The notes beneath the pieces are model-generated. The model did no database searches, was not told the origin of the DNA, and was given only the letters and a program-made list of their open reading frames with translations. The position numbers were made by a program, and so were the translations under genes. A DNA stretch of 64,000 bases from Vesta saturnalis (taxonomy: Eukaryota > Arthropoda > Insecta > Coleoptera > Lampyridae), in assembly GCA_036346205.1 (NCBI GenBank), contig JARFJB010001985.1:1802001-1866000 (forward strand). Reading direction: 5' to 3'. Shown here one piece after another: positions 11,576-23,270 of the stretch. Numbering within the stretch: position 1 is the stretch's first letter; every line of letters begins with the position of its first letter.

Positions 11576-12538
11576 AATTTCTACCCTAATGTAATGATGC
11601 TTTATGTATAGGCACATCCTCTAAACAGTCACCACTTATACATTCGGAACGTCATATCTGATTTATTTGCATGTTCAATACTTACACCTTACAAGAGCCT
11701 CCTTATTAGAATACAATTTTCTATGACGAGGCGAAGGCCTACAGCTGTAAGATTAAGTTAGAACAACATACAATTGCATCAAGCGGGCACGATAAGGGCT
11801 AAGCTCTACACTTGTCTTATAAGGTTAGGTTTCCACACCATCTCCGGCCATGGGGCAAAGGCCTGAGAACAAGTTGCGAGGCCCTACACGTGTCTTACAA
11901 GAACCTCCTTATTAGAAATACGTTTTCTGGTATAGGTAAAAGATCACCCAATAGCATATGACCATTTAAACAATAGGACCTATAATTTTAATAATAATAT
12001 CTTATTAATTATGCAATTTCCAACATTGTATGCGTGTGCATTTGCCTAACCTCCAGGGGCACTACTCATAATATAGCCAAAAGGACCTTAATTAGATAAC
12101 CATAAAAAATAACCCTAAGACCAACCCCAAGTCCAAGTCCAGCTCCAGGTCCAGCCCCCGGAACCAAGAGCCCCTCACGTGAGCATGTGCAAAAAAGGCT
12201 CTAATTAGGGTTGACCCACAGGGTAGAAAATACGCATCCTATACGTGAGCTGTCATAAAATAGGGTGAAAAAACACGTCCTACACGTGGGTGTGTAAAAA
12301 ATAGGGTGAAAATACACGTCGTATACGTAAGCGAGTAAAAATAATTAGGGTTGAAAAGGGCCTCCGAAAAGAAAAGGGTGGAAAATACGGTCTCACACGG
12401 GGGTGTGTAAAAAATAGGGGTGAAAAAATACGTCCTACACGTGAGCGAGTAAAAATAAGGGTAGAAAATGCGGTCCCCACGTGGGCGGTCTTGTGACGTC
12501 AAAATCCAAGATGGCGGCCAAGGTGTCCGTTTACTACT

Positions 12539-12841
12539 AAGACATACGTTTAGTCCAATGGCGAGGCGCACGGTTCAAATTGCAAGACGCAGAGTATGGA
12601 CACTACTTTACTGGTAGACGTATGCGAATCAATCCCACCATTCTAATTGCACTCTAAAGCCTTAGAAACAACTGCAGCAAAATACTATGTTACAAGGACC
12701 GAAGTAGAAGTGCTAACTATTCCTGTAGGCATACAGCAAAAATCATCGGATAATGTCTTCCTGGGTCAGTTACCTAAACGGTGTATCGTAGGTTTTACCG
12801 CAAATAAAGCCTTGAGAGAGATAATGTGTAAAGGTTATTGA
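12539..12841 (+). pseudogene. Polinton capsid-type protein, fragment 2
   Basis: Continuation of the gene cut at 10559. The frame after the target duplication gives INPTILIA, then KALETTAAKYY, TRTEVEVLTIPVG and DNVFLGQLPKRCIVGF, the most conserved block of this Polinton virion protein. A frameshift lies near 12650 and the frame stops at 12839-12841 soon after 'ANKAL'. The C-terminal jelly-roll half is missing. The next gene (integrase) points the other way. Confidence 0.75.
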
Positions 12842-12921
12842 AATTCACATTACTGTAAGCTCGTTAGTGCGATTCTTACCTATATGAAAGAATCGCATCA
12901 CTAAATTTAGCCTATATGATT

Positions 12922-13202
12922 AGATTTGGTGTTTGTTAAAGAATTGCTGGACACTTTTCGCAATAAAGTCCTTGCCCTTATCCGTCTGTATACTTTGAAA
13001 AAATACGCCGATTATAGAACATGTAGTTTTTCAGCTTCAGAGCTCGTGTCCACGCCATCTTGCTAAATACATCGATAACCGCCAGTATATAATTATACCA
13101 GTCACTATATTTACTTAGATTTCTCATATCGCAAAGACCCCGCCTGTGATAACTCAAAAAAAATGTTACCCACAATGTACCTGTTTCGAGTAAATTTCTC
13201 AC
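12922..13202 (-). pseudogene. Polinton retroviral-like integrase fragment
   Basis: DDE-type integrase that would insert the element. The frame 13202-12978 reads LCDMRNLSKYSDWYNYILAV and IDVFSKMAWTRALKLK, with the first Asp in LCDM (normally ADL.DM). After a frameshift, QTDKGKDF near 12980 supplies the second Asp. The third catalytic Glu region is absent. Its position beside the right terminal repeat is normal for Polintons. Confidence 0.8.
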
Positions 13203-13623
13203 TACAGTTCTATGTATAGTGTACGTTACTTGTTTATGTAACCGTGTTCTAATATCTTCCCTAGGGGCCTGTATATTAATCTAAGTTCTTTTTGACAGAG
13301 GGTATTTCTGCTAAGGCAGAGCTTGTATGTAAAATAGACTTATGCGATGGTATGCCAATCCCATTATCGGTAAAACCCGGAAATTTAAAAATAGTACTCT
13401 AATAAGCGGTCAGCATGAATGCTTAACCTGATTATAAAATCTAAAACCGTTTTTTTTTGACAGGGGTGTTTCTGATGAGACAGAGCTTTTATGTATGTAA
13501 AATAATATGGAGGCGAAATCTAGCTTAAAGAAGGGGACACAGGCAATTCGCTGCATACATCACAATATTAAATAACCTGTTTACGCAAATATATATTCGG
13601 TTTTAGTAAGTAGTTTAATTTAA
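13203..13623. other. Integrase upstream remnant, no gene recognised
   Basis: AT-rich DNA between the integrase fragment and the right repeat. A short motif (TTTTTTTTGACAG.GG.GTTTCTG.TAAG) occurs twice, near 13290 and 13450. Otherwise nothing is supported. Confidence 0.3.
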
Positions 13624-13748
13624 TTATAACAGCTTGCATCTCTATATGTACAGTGTTTATTATTATTGTTTACGTTCCAATTCGTACATTCACTTTTGTA
13701 TAACAACAAGTTAATTAACTGATTACGCATTAAGAGTTTTATTATCAT

Positions 13749-13790
<42 letters not shown>

Positions 13791-14452
13791 TTAACAACGT
13801 ATTTAAAAATCAATTGTATATGTTATCTTTATCTTGATTAGCTTCTTTAATATCAAAAAATAATCCAATTGTTTATTAACTTTACAAAATAAACCAAAAT
13901 ACGATCCCCACGTGTCCTCATAAAAAAAGCGCTATTCCCTCGGGGTAGAAATGATTATTATTATTATTTCATCTAATATGTAATTTACTCCTTAATTTTT
14001 TTTTTGCAGCAGAAAATTTTTAAAACATTTGTAAACACTTTCCAATTAATATAAATGAAGTTGTATAACTGTTTAATAATAATAAACACATATTAAAAGG
14101 CTCGCGAACAGATTCCCTAAAATAAACACATATTAAGAGGCTCACGAACAGATTCCCGTCTTACAAGACTACGGCTCCTTATTAGAATACAACCTCCAAT
14201 GCATAAATAAATTAGGTCACAATCTGTAAATGAGATTTAAAAAAAATGTAATAATAATTGTGCAACCTCCTTTGATAAAAACGGATCCTAATTAGTAATA
14301 GATTAAATCTTTTTATTCTCAGGTGAAAAAAATACGATCCCCACGTGAGCGTGTAAAAAAGTGAAAGTTAAAGTGCCCCACAAAATCCAAGATGGCGGCG
14401 TAAGGTGCCCCACAACATCCAAGATGGCGGCGTAAGGTGCCCTCTTTCTACT
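13624..14452 (-). repeat. Polinton A right terminal inverted repeat
   Basis: Mirror of 6916-7676, ending GGTGCCCTCTTTCTACT. It carries two CCAAGATGGCGGC motifs (near 14388-14400 and 14419-14431) and a CCCACGTG at 14340. A (TA)n tract at 13753-13786 and a duplicated 'AATAAACACATATTAA.AGGCTC.CGAACAGATTCCC' segment (14085-14157) are private to this copy. Confidence 0.85.
13753..13786. repeat. (TA)n microsatellite
   Basis: TA run present in the right but not the left terminal repeat of Polinton A, so it arose or expanded after insertion. Confidence 0.9.
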
Positions 14453-16503
14453 AGTAACCAAACGGAATAGTATTAAGTTTTCTCGAAAATGTCATTTAGT
14501 AATATTTAAGCCAAGTTTGTTCAACTGACAACAAGATTGCAGTGCTATTTATATCGTTTTGCAGTGCAGTACAGTCCTCCATACAGCTTATTTCATTAAA
14601 AATGTTTAGGTCATCCGCATATAGTAATTTCTGAGAAGAGATATGAGTAGGAAGATCATTGATAAATATCAAAAATAGAAAGGGCCCCAAGGTTGAACCT
14701 TGAGGAACCCCCGATGTAGGAATCAATAATTTGGAGTCGTGACCATTATAGGATACATAGTGCGAGCGATCAGTAAGATATGATTTTATCAGGTCTACTA
14801 CGGAAAGTCTAAAACCATATTCAGTTAATTTCTTTAAGATAATGTAGTGATCAATTTGATAAAAAGCTTTTTGGAAGTCCGTGTGAATCACGTCAATCTG
14901 CCCTTTTTTATCTAAAATACTACCGGTATACTGTGAAAATCACGCCACGCAAGGTTAATTTACTGTCGACCTTTTCGGAACAAAACCATATTGAAACTCG
15001 GATAGCTGTGATTTAAATTGATAAAAGAGTTTATCATATAAGATGTATTCAAACACTTTGGAGAAATTGCATACGATGGATATCGGTCTGTAATTTTCTA
15101 CGTGAGGATTTCCTGATTTTAGAATGGGACATACGTACCTTAGCAATCTTCCAAGCTACTGGGTAGCTACAATATTTAAGAGACAAATTGTACAAAAATG
15201 CTAATGGTTTTACCAAAATTTGTGCACAATCTTTAATTAAGCACGAAGGAATTTGATCTATTCGAGCAGTAGGCGTGTTTTTTAGTCTTTTAATAGCAAC
15301 AATGACGTCTTGTTCAGATATGCTGTTAATATCAATAATTGACTGACAATTGAACGATAGGAAGGAGTGAATAGTAGGAATTGATTTTTTAAAAATGTTC
15401 GAAAAAAAAGAGGCAAATGTATCTACAATCTCTTGAGGAGCACCATACGTATGATTCTTATATTGTAATTCACCAGGGATCCTTTTTTAGAACGTATATA
15501 CGCCCAAAAACGTTTTGGATCAGTGTGGAGCATTTCTTCAGTATCAGAAACATATTCTTTGTGTAACTGTGACATTTGACTTTTTGTTAAAGATCTTAAC
15601 CGTTTAAATTGTTCATAGAAGTGCGGGAGCTTAGTAGTTTTATATTTTTTATGCATTTTAAACTTATATTTTATATTTCGTCGAAGATCCGGGTTAAACC
15701 ATGATGGAAATCGAGAATATTTACTAAATTGCTTGTAAATTGGCACGCTGATGTTAAAAACTGACTCCAATATTGAATAAAACTCATTTCATGCAGTATT
15801 GCAATTACTACATTAATTAATTAATTTATTAATTAATTAATTAATTATTACATAATTCCAATCAATGTTAAGCAAATCATTGTATAAATTAAGAAAGTTT
15901 GCTTTTTTAAAGTTATACATCTTCGATTTACAACGTGATACAAAATTGGGCAGTCGCGATATTTGTATGAATATCAAATTCTAGTGCGGGATAGTGGAAT
16001 GCTTCTTTTAATAGTATACAATCACTTTTAGCAACTGCAAGTTCAGTGTTACTGATTATTAAATCTAAAATCCTATTGTTTATATTAGTAATTTTATAGA
16101 ATTGATTGCAGCTTAGATAATCTATAAAATATGAAAGGTAATTAGATTTCTGTTCATGTGTATTACTCGCATTACTAAAGTCAGAAACATTAAAATCCCT
16201 AAAACAATAAGTTTATTGTTACAGTAACGATTGATGTACGACAGAGATTCTAAAAAATTACAAAACTCTTTTGTTGGTATGTTAGGCGGTATATACAAAT
16301 TAATAATATACATTTGCAATATTACCGTAATAGATTTTGCAACCAACAATATCAATGGACTTAAACACATCAGTAATAAATGAGAGATCTAATACCGTAA
16401 ATCTAATGTGATCCATTACTGCTATCAGTACTCTACCACCCCTGGAAACATTAAGTTCACCAAATTGTCGACCAAATTGTAGATATTTATGTATTAAGGG
16501 CAT
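14453..16503 (-). mobile_element. LINE-A, 5' part (endonuclease and RT), pseudogene
   Basis: Minus-strand non-LTR retrotransposon. Frame 16503-16300 (GELNVSRGGRVLIAVMDHIRF) and frame 16370-16122 are an APE-type endonuclease. Frame 15770-15423 is the linker before RT (SRFPSWFNPDLRRNIK, MLHTDPKRFWAYIRSKKGS). Frame 15146-14955 has CPILKSGNP and NYRPISIVCNFSKVFEYIL. Frame 14891-14496 has IHTDFQKAFYQIDH, SGVPQGSTLGPFLF and LLYADDLNIF (catalytic YADD). Several frameshifts and stops make it inactive. The 3' part continues at 6915-6118 beyond Polinton A. Jockey/CR1-type clade by eye. Confidence 0.9.
15808..15852. repeat. (TTAA)n-like microsatellite
   Basis: ATTAATTAATTAATT-type run inside LINE-A, breaking the linker between endonuclease and RT. 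Confidence 0.85.
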
Positions 16504-16590
16504 AATCAGAAGATTATGGCTCGAGGGAATGTTAAAAGCTCGACGCGAAGCGGAGGGCTTTTATATTCCTGAGATCTACAATTATGCCCG
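16497..16590. other. Long imperfect stem-loop
   Basis: Outer GGGCATAAT (16498) pairs with ATTATGCCC (about 16582-16590). Inner CTCGAGGGAAT.TTAAAAGC pairs with GCTTTTATATTCCTGAG. The loop is TCGACGCGAAGCGGAG, GC-rich in an AT-rich setting. It marks the 5' end of LINE-A. It could be a small hairpin insertion; function unknown. Confidence 0.5.
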
Positions 16591-17418
16591 TGGTACATAC
16601 AATGTTTTATTTTATTTTGCACCATGAAACTGGAACAAAATTTTAAAAAGATGTTCAATTACATACACACAAACATGTTCATTAACAGTTATAAAAACCT
16701 CATTAAAAGGATTGGAAAGTAATAATTACTTGTATATAACATGGAGTTAAATTAAATTAACATGTTTTTGAGAATATCAAATTGATATAACGGAAATAAA
16801 AGGCAAAAGGTTTAAATGGTTTTATTATTATACGCGAATTAACAATAACTACAAGTTTGAAATCCACGAATACGTACCAACTATTTGTAAACCTGATTTT
16901 ATGACGTCATCCTATAAAAGTAGTAATACATTTTAAAAATCTTTATCGACATTTTTGTTAGCAATATCAAGCAGAAGGCATATATATTAAAAATAATACG
17001 CACACCTTCAGAAGTGTTTTTTCTTTCAGCTGTTCTAATAATAACCATATGTTGAACTGAAATATTTTTATACAACGTATCCCCATGTAGTCTGACTAAA
17101 CACGTTTTATGAATAGTTGGAGATAAACTGAATATTACCTTCCGATCATTAACTAATTTACAAGGTAATACACAAAACCTGATTACTGCTACTGGTATTT
17201 AGCATTTATATTGTACTTATAAATTTACATTCAAAATACAAATATTTTAAAATATAAAATTATTTAAATAATTTAATTAATTAATAAACTATTGTTATAA
17301 TATTAAAATTAAAATATTTTTGCCCCAAATTACATTAAGGCTAAAATTATTTTGAAAAATAAAAAATTTTAATATTTTTATAAATATTTTTTCTATAAAT
17401 ATTTATATATAATTATAT
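16591..17418. other. No gene recognised
   Basis: AT-rich sequence between LINE-A and the poly(A) block. No coding sequence seen. It may include DNA upstream of, or the first part of, the gypsy-1 5' LTR. Confidence 0.3.
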
Positions 17419-18338
<920 letters not shown>

Positions 18339-19485
18339 TTTTAATTAAAACCAATTAAAAATAATTTAATTGTTTATAATTTTTAAAAAGACCCAAGAAA
18401 TTATTAAACTATTTTGAATTTAAAATATCCAATGAAAATTATACTTTAAATACAATCTGAACCAGGTCTTTATCACAAGGGTTGATTATAAAAATTTTAT
18501 GAAACGTATTATTATTGAAGAGAAAGTTGACAATTTCTTTCATTGTGTGTAGACATTTCTAAGAAATCACTATAATTAACTAAAATCAAATTTGATCATC
18601 CTTCCTAAGTAATAATATTGTGATACATTTTCTTAAACAAATTTTAATATAATTTTATATTTTAGGATTATTATAATAAACATGTGCACAAACTTAAGCC
18701 CTTTTAAATTAATAATTTTTTAATTTATTCAAACCCAACTATTTTAATTGGTAAGATGTTATAATTTCCAAATATTGATGTCTAATATGCCTACTTTAGG
18801 GTTTTTTTTTGAGTCTATATAAAATTTTTTATAAGTCAGAAAAATCAAAGATAAGGCCTCTTAAAATTATGGACCACGTTGGTCAGGATTAATTAAGGAT
18901 CCAATCCAAAGAAAGATTATGAACCTTTAATGAATAATTTTGTAAGGAAAATTACGGTTATTATAGTGAATGGAAGTCAGATAAGTTATTTACATTTATA
19001 TCTCCCACAATCACACATAAATATTCACCACTCACAACCATATAATAGTAAGAAAATTAGTATCAAGAAAATTGAAAATTTTATTTGTAAGGAATCAACA
19101 CTCCCATAATTGTATGCAATCTTCACCATTCACCCACTCATTCATTTAATAGTTAAGAACTTAATTGTAATATAGATTGCTACTGTCAAGCCACTGATTC
19201 TGACAACTTTATGTTTATAAATTGAAATATATTAAATGCCTAAATGTTATGTTTATTGGTTCATGCAACTTTCTTCGGACTTATAAACAATTACCCCAAA
19301 CCACTGTAAGCCCCTGGCGCCCTTAATTATCTCATGCTCTACGATCCAGCCGCGAGCGAATGGGGTAAGTCATTTTATTGTATGCACCATTTCATACAGT
19401 CTGTTTCTAAATATTTTTTTGTAATCTCATGACAAACAATATCCCATTCAAAAAATTATAACAAAGAATCAACGTTATAATAAAA
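18339..19485 (+). repeat. Gypsy-1 5' LTR (right part)
   Basis: Closely repeats 25255-26326. Both contain TATGGACCACGTTGGTCAGG, ACCATATAATAGTAAG, AAGCCACTGATTCTGACAAC and CGATCCAGCCGCGAGCGAATG in the same order. Small indels separate the two copies. The true LTR start is hidden by the poly(A) block. The end is set by the primer-binding-like TGGCGACC just downstream. Confidence 0.85.
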
Positions 19486-19503
19486 TGGCGACCAACCAGC
19501 TCG
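19486..19503 (+). promoter_or_regulatory. Gypsy-1 primer binding site (putative)
   Basis: TGGCGACCAACCAGCTCG follows the LTR directly. The initial TGG complements the CCA end of a tRNA, as expected of a retrotransposon minus-strand primer site. The tRNA species was not determined. Confidence 0.55.
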
Positions 19504-20030
19504 ATTCCCAAAAAAATTGTAGCTTAATTTTATGCACAGTATCAATTAATTACATTACTTACTGATAATTTTAGTAGTTTTTAAAGTGATTCAAGGAATA
19601 ATAATCATTAAATATTACTTGCGTTGAACTTGAAGACAAATTTAGAATGTCTAGAATATTACTTCAACTTTAAGAAGTTTACTTACTATTGTACAAAGCT
19701 TACCAATGTTTAAATAAACCCTTACACTTATTGCCAACTTAAAGAAATACAACTTTATTATTTGTGATGTGTTCTGATATTGATATTTTAGTTTGAAAAT
19801 TGAGTACCTATTATTTGAATAAGAATATTAACTTATTGAAGTTCCACAAGAGTTTGTTTAATCTCAAATGATTAGAGTTATTGCATCAAATTTAGTGTTT
19901 AAAACCATTATTTGATTATTTTATTTTATAAAATTGATTTAGCAATTAATTAATTAGAAATTAGGAGGTTTAAATTTACAGTTATTATAAAATTGTAATT
20001 TTAGTTTGATTAGGTATTATTTTATCATTA

Positions 20031-21640
20031 TGAATATCGACCGCCTTAAGAGTGATGAACTGATTTTGAATTGAAAATTCGCAATTCATTTATTATTGGC
20101 ACAGTTGATACTAAACGGAAAAAACTTAGAGAAGCTTTGTCTAAATACAAACAAATAAAGCACTTGAATTTAACTTACAGGATGTAGATCCACATTCAGA
20201 ATTAAATATTTGTCAGTCTAAACTTAACGATTTGATTGATAATATCGCAAATTTTAATAAGGATAACGCAGAAAATGAGCACAATAAAATTTGGTCCCGG
20301 TTGATGCATTTACTAGGTAATCAAGTTAATACCATTGAATAATCCAGGAATCCAAACATTTAAAAACATTGCATTTCGGTCATTGATTCCCGGGTGATTA
20401 GTTTAAATGAGAATTATAAATTATCCCAAGAAACAAGAGAAATTAGTTTGATAGACTTAGAACCAGGAAGCGTAGTACCAGATGAGGCACTTACTTTGAC
20501 TAATCTTAAACTAGATGATCTTAATCGAAGCTTGCATATAGGTTAGAAAATGTTAACGCATCTTATGTCCAAATTTTAGCAAACTATTCGAGTCCCAACC
20601 ACAATTTAAAAAATGTCCTTCAGTATCGACTCAAGAGTCCTATCTACCTACTTCTACACGTCATTTTGAAGCGTCCCTAATTCAGAATGTTTCCCAAATG
20701 TCGAACCCTGGGCTATAAAAACAATTGTTCATTAGAGTAAAGGATAATGAACATTCCGTTTTGAATCAATCTCAATTTAATAAAATTTCATTATTACCAT
20801 TTTTAACAGATGTTGAGCCTAACCATTCAAGAGCTGCACCACGTTTAAGTGAACAACTTAGTAATAATTTTCCAATAGAACCACAAATTCAAATGGACTC
20901 TTCTAATTTTTTTGCTAGACATTACATTTCTTCCTGGAGAATTACTTTTAACGGAAAAGGCGAAAATTTGGTCAATTCTTAGATAGAATTACAGAAGTAA
21001 GCGCGGCTCGTAATATAACAAAAATCAATTGTACAAATCTAGAATTGTTTACTGAAGATGCTCTTATTTGGTATCGTGCCAACAGAAATTCTATTCACAA
21101 TTGGGATGAACTTGTTTTACAACTTAAAAAGATTTTTGCCTCCGATTATTTAAATTCGTTATGGGACGAAATACGAATAGAACTCAAGGATTAAACGAAC
21201 GAGTAGTTATATTTATTTCGATTATGGAAGGTCTTTTCAATCGATTACCGTTTTGCCCTCCTGAAAAGTCAAAAGTAGAACAAATTAGAAGGAACTTAAG
21301 ACCCAATTTTCAAAAACAATTAGCACTTTTACATATATCTGATATCAAAAGCTTAACAACCGCGTGTAAAGCTATTGAGGAAGCGGAATATCAAGAAAAG
21401 ATTTAAGGTCCACCTCTAAATTCTCGCTTAGAAGCGGATCTTTCGGTGGTGGTGGTAAACGGCAAACACAACATTAATTCACCCTCCTTTTCAACCTTTA
21501 CTTGCGGAAACTAGTATAAACCCAATCAGTAGTATAAATCGTAAATATTAAATGTTACAATTGTGGTACAATCGGTCATAAATTTACTACATGTACTTTT
21601 CCTTTGAAAAGGTTCTTTTAAGTGTGGGCTAATGAATTTT
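20031..21640 (+). pseudogene. Gypsy-1 gag
   Basis: Decayed Ty3/gypsy Gag, the particle and RNA-binding protein. It opens at an ATG at 20031 (MNIDRLKSDEL). Later fragments are in several frames: IRNSFIIGT, KLREALSKYKQIK, then SSWRITFNGKGENL (about 20930), the capsid-domain pattern ending in FNRLPFCPPEKSKVEQIRRN and LRPNFQKQLALL (21240-21340). A nucleocapsid zinc knuckle CYNCGTIGHKFTTC (C-X2-C-X4-H-X4-C) is intact near 21560-21600. Frameshifts and stops separate all segments. Confidence 0.75.
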
Positions 21641-21814
21641 ACTACACGTACGTGCACCCGATGCTTGACAAAACCATATTCTTGGTCCCGTTACGTCAAC
21701 AAACGAGGCCTGTATACGAAACAAACCAGTAAATGTTGACCTTAAGTTGGAATGGCTTCCGTGGTTACAAGTACACAAATTTTATGCGAGGTTTAGTAAA
21801 ATACAGTTTCACCT

Positions 21815-22150
21815 GTTTTTGAATATAACGAGGATGATAACAGACCGTATTTAACTGCGTGGGTTAAAGATATACCTGTAAGAGCCATGGTTGATTCAGC
21901 TAATGTATCAGTAATTGGTAATACCGGTTTAAGTGTTTTAAATAAACTTAACATAAAATTGAAAATTCGACTGAACGGCTACCACCGCCGACGGCACTTA
22001 CCAAAAATAATAGGTAGAGTAAGATTACCTATACGTAATTCATATATGTTAGAGAAGTAGAATTTATAGTAGTGCCTTCGATTTCAAATTCATTTATCTT
22101 TGGTGTGAATTTTTGTGAGACATTTAAACTTTTTTAGATTTTAAATAAAC
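21815..22150 (+). pseudogene. Gypsy-1 aspartic protease
   Basis: Frame near 21870-21955 reads PVRAMVDSANVSVIGNTGLS. The family active site is D-S/T-G-A followed by a conserved '.SVI...'; here it reads DSAN, so the catalytic triplet is altered. Later VPSISNSFIFGVNF matches the C-terminal strand of retropepsins. Broken by frameshifts. Confidence 0.6.
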
Positions 22151-22810
22151 AATTTGTTCCCAATATTAATGTAATCAACTATCTTTGTAATCAAAATAAT
22201 TTAACGGCCGATCAAAATCAAAGATTGCAGGTCATCCAACAAAATTTTAGATTTAAGTAACAAACCCTCGGAAAACCCATCTTTTGAATTTGATATAATT
22301 ATATTCGAAATTTCAAACAACTAATATCAATTTCTCCGCAATGCAAAACAAAATAACAAATAGATAAAATATGAATTAAAAAAGAAATCGCAATGACTAC
22401 TATCCCATCTTTATTAAAAACCAATTGAGTTTCGGCATTTTCGATGGACGGGCCTTAATGCGGTTAAAAATCGGATAGCCCCAACCTTTATGTAAATTAA
22501 TGTCTAAAAAACAAAATATATTTGCAATTATTGTAATGGTTCCAAATCCTTTATAAAACACTGAGAATAACCAGTTTCCAGTCTGGGACAGGTTTTCCAA
22601 AAAGTTTGGTTTGGTTAAAAATCGATAGAACAACGTTTAATGGATAAAACGGTCCTAAATTGAACGTTTTCATTATTTAACATTTATTTTAAAGTTTAGG
22701 TTATTTCTTCTGGAAGTAATTTTTAAGAACTTTTTTTTTTTCCAAATGGTTTTGGGTAGCCCCCTTAAATTGAAAATTTAAAATTTTAAAGGGTTTTCCG
22801 GGGAAAAAGG
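22151..22810 (+). other. Gypsy-1 segment where RT is expected but not seen
   Basis: Between protease and RNase H a gypsy element should have about 1.2 kb of reverse transcriptase. Only 0.66 kb is present and none of the RT motifs (LP.K/R, YxDD) is readable. 22680-22820 has homopolymer runs (T12, G7, A-rich) unlike coding DNA. Either deletion or poor consensus. Confidence 0.5.
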
Positions 22811-23270
22811 GGGGGCAAGGTATCGCATGGAACGACGATGCTGAAAAATCTTTTAACAACATAAAAACTCTTAGTGTCATCTCCTATTTTAACACCTCCA
22901 GATTTTCTAAACGGTTTGAAATTCACTGTGACAGTTCTGATCGCGGATTAGGTGGGTCCTCATACAAACTATCGACGGAGAAGAAAAGGTTATCGCTTAT
23001 GCGAGCCGGTCATTAACCAAAACCGAACGAAATTATACTTGCACAGAACGAGAATGTTTAGCTGTTTATTTTCCATTGAAAAATTCCGGTTACGTAGAAG
23101 GAACTCATTTTAAAGTCGTTACGGATCATTATTCATTACTGTGGCTCAATAGATTGAAAGATCCTGCTGGCAGGTTAGCTCGTTGGTCAGTCAAATTGTC
23201 GCAATTTGATTTGAAAACATAAAAAGGCAAATTAAACGTTGTTCCGGATGTCTTGTCGCGGATATTAATA
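22811..23270 (+). pseudogene. Gypsy-1 RNase H domain
   Basis: Frames over this stretch read AWNDDAEKSFNNIKTL, then FEIHCDSSDRGLGG (first catalytic Asp in CDSSD), EKVIAYASRSLTKTERNYT, CTERECLAVYF and FKVVTDHYSLLWLNRLKDP (second acidic box VTDH). This is the standard Ty3/gypsy RNase H order. A frame change lies near 22955 and a stop near 23220. Confidence 0.8.

Larger units (their letters stand above)
10560..12538. mobile_element. Palindromic Polinton-end element (non-autonomous)
   Basis: A 1979-bp inverted-repeat unit. Arms of about 860 bp (10560-11417 and 11688-12538) flank a roughly 270-bp loop with a (CT)n run. Ends are AGTAGTAAACGG...CCGTTTACTACT, with AG/CT termini as in Polintons. AAGACA occurs at 10554-10559 and 12539-12544, a 6-bp target duplication. 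There is no coding sequence; long open frames within the arms are by-products of repeats. It split the capsid gene of Polinton A. The arms resemble but do not match Polinton A's repeats (shared GCCATCTTGGA and CCCACGTGGGGA), so it appears to be two terminal repeats of a sister Polinton joined together. Confidence 0.85.
6916..14452. mobile_element. Polinton (Maverick) A, 7.5-kb deletion derivative
   Basis: A large DNA transposon with ends AGTAGAAAG...CTTTCTACT (AG/CT termini), a 6-bp target duplication and long terminal inverted repeats, all hallmarks of Polintons. Inside are a capsid-gene fragment (10381-10553 and 12539-12841, plus strand), an integrase fragment (12922-13202, minus) next to the right repeat, diverged tandem repeats, a probable solo LTR and a palindromic Polinton-end element. 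PolB, ATPase and protease are absent, so about half of a normal 15-20 kb element is lost. It lies within LINE-A. Confidence 0.88.

Noticed and set aside
10596..12571. Open frames repeating 'FTRLRIRRVFSPYF' on both strands
   Set aside because: They read through the CACGTG repeat array of the palindromic element; both arms give the same peptides, which follow the DNA repeat and not a gene.
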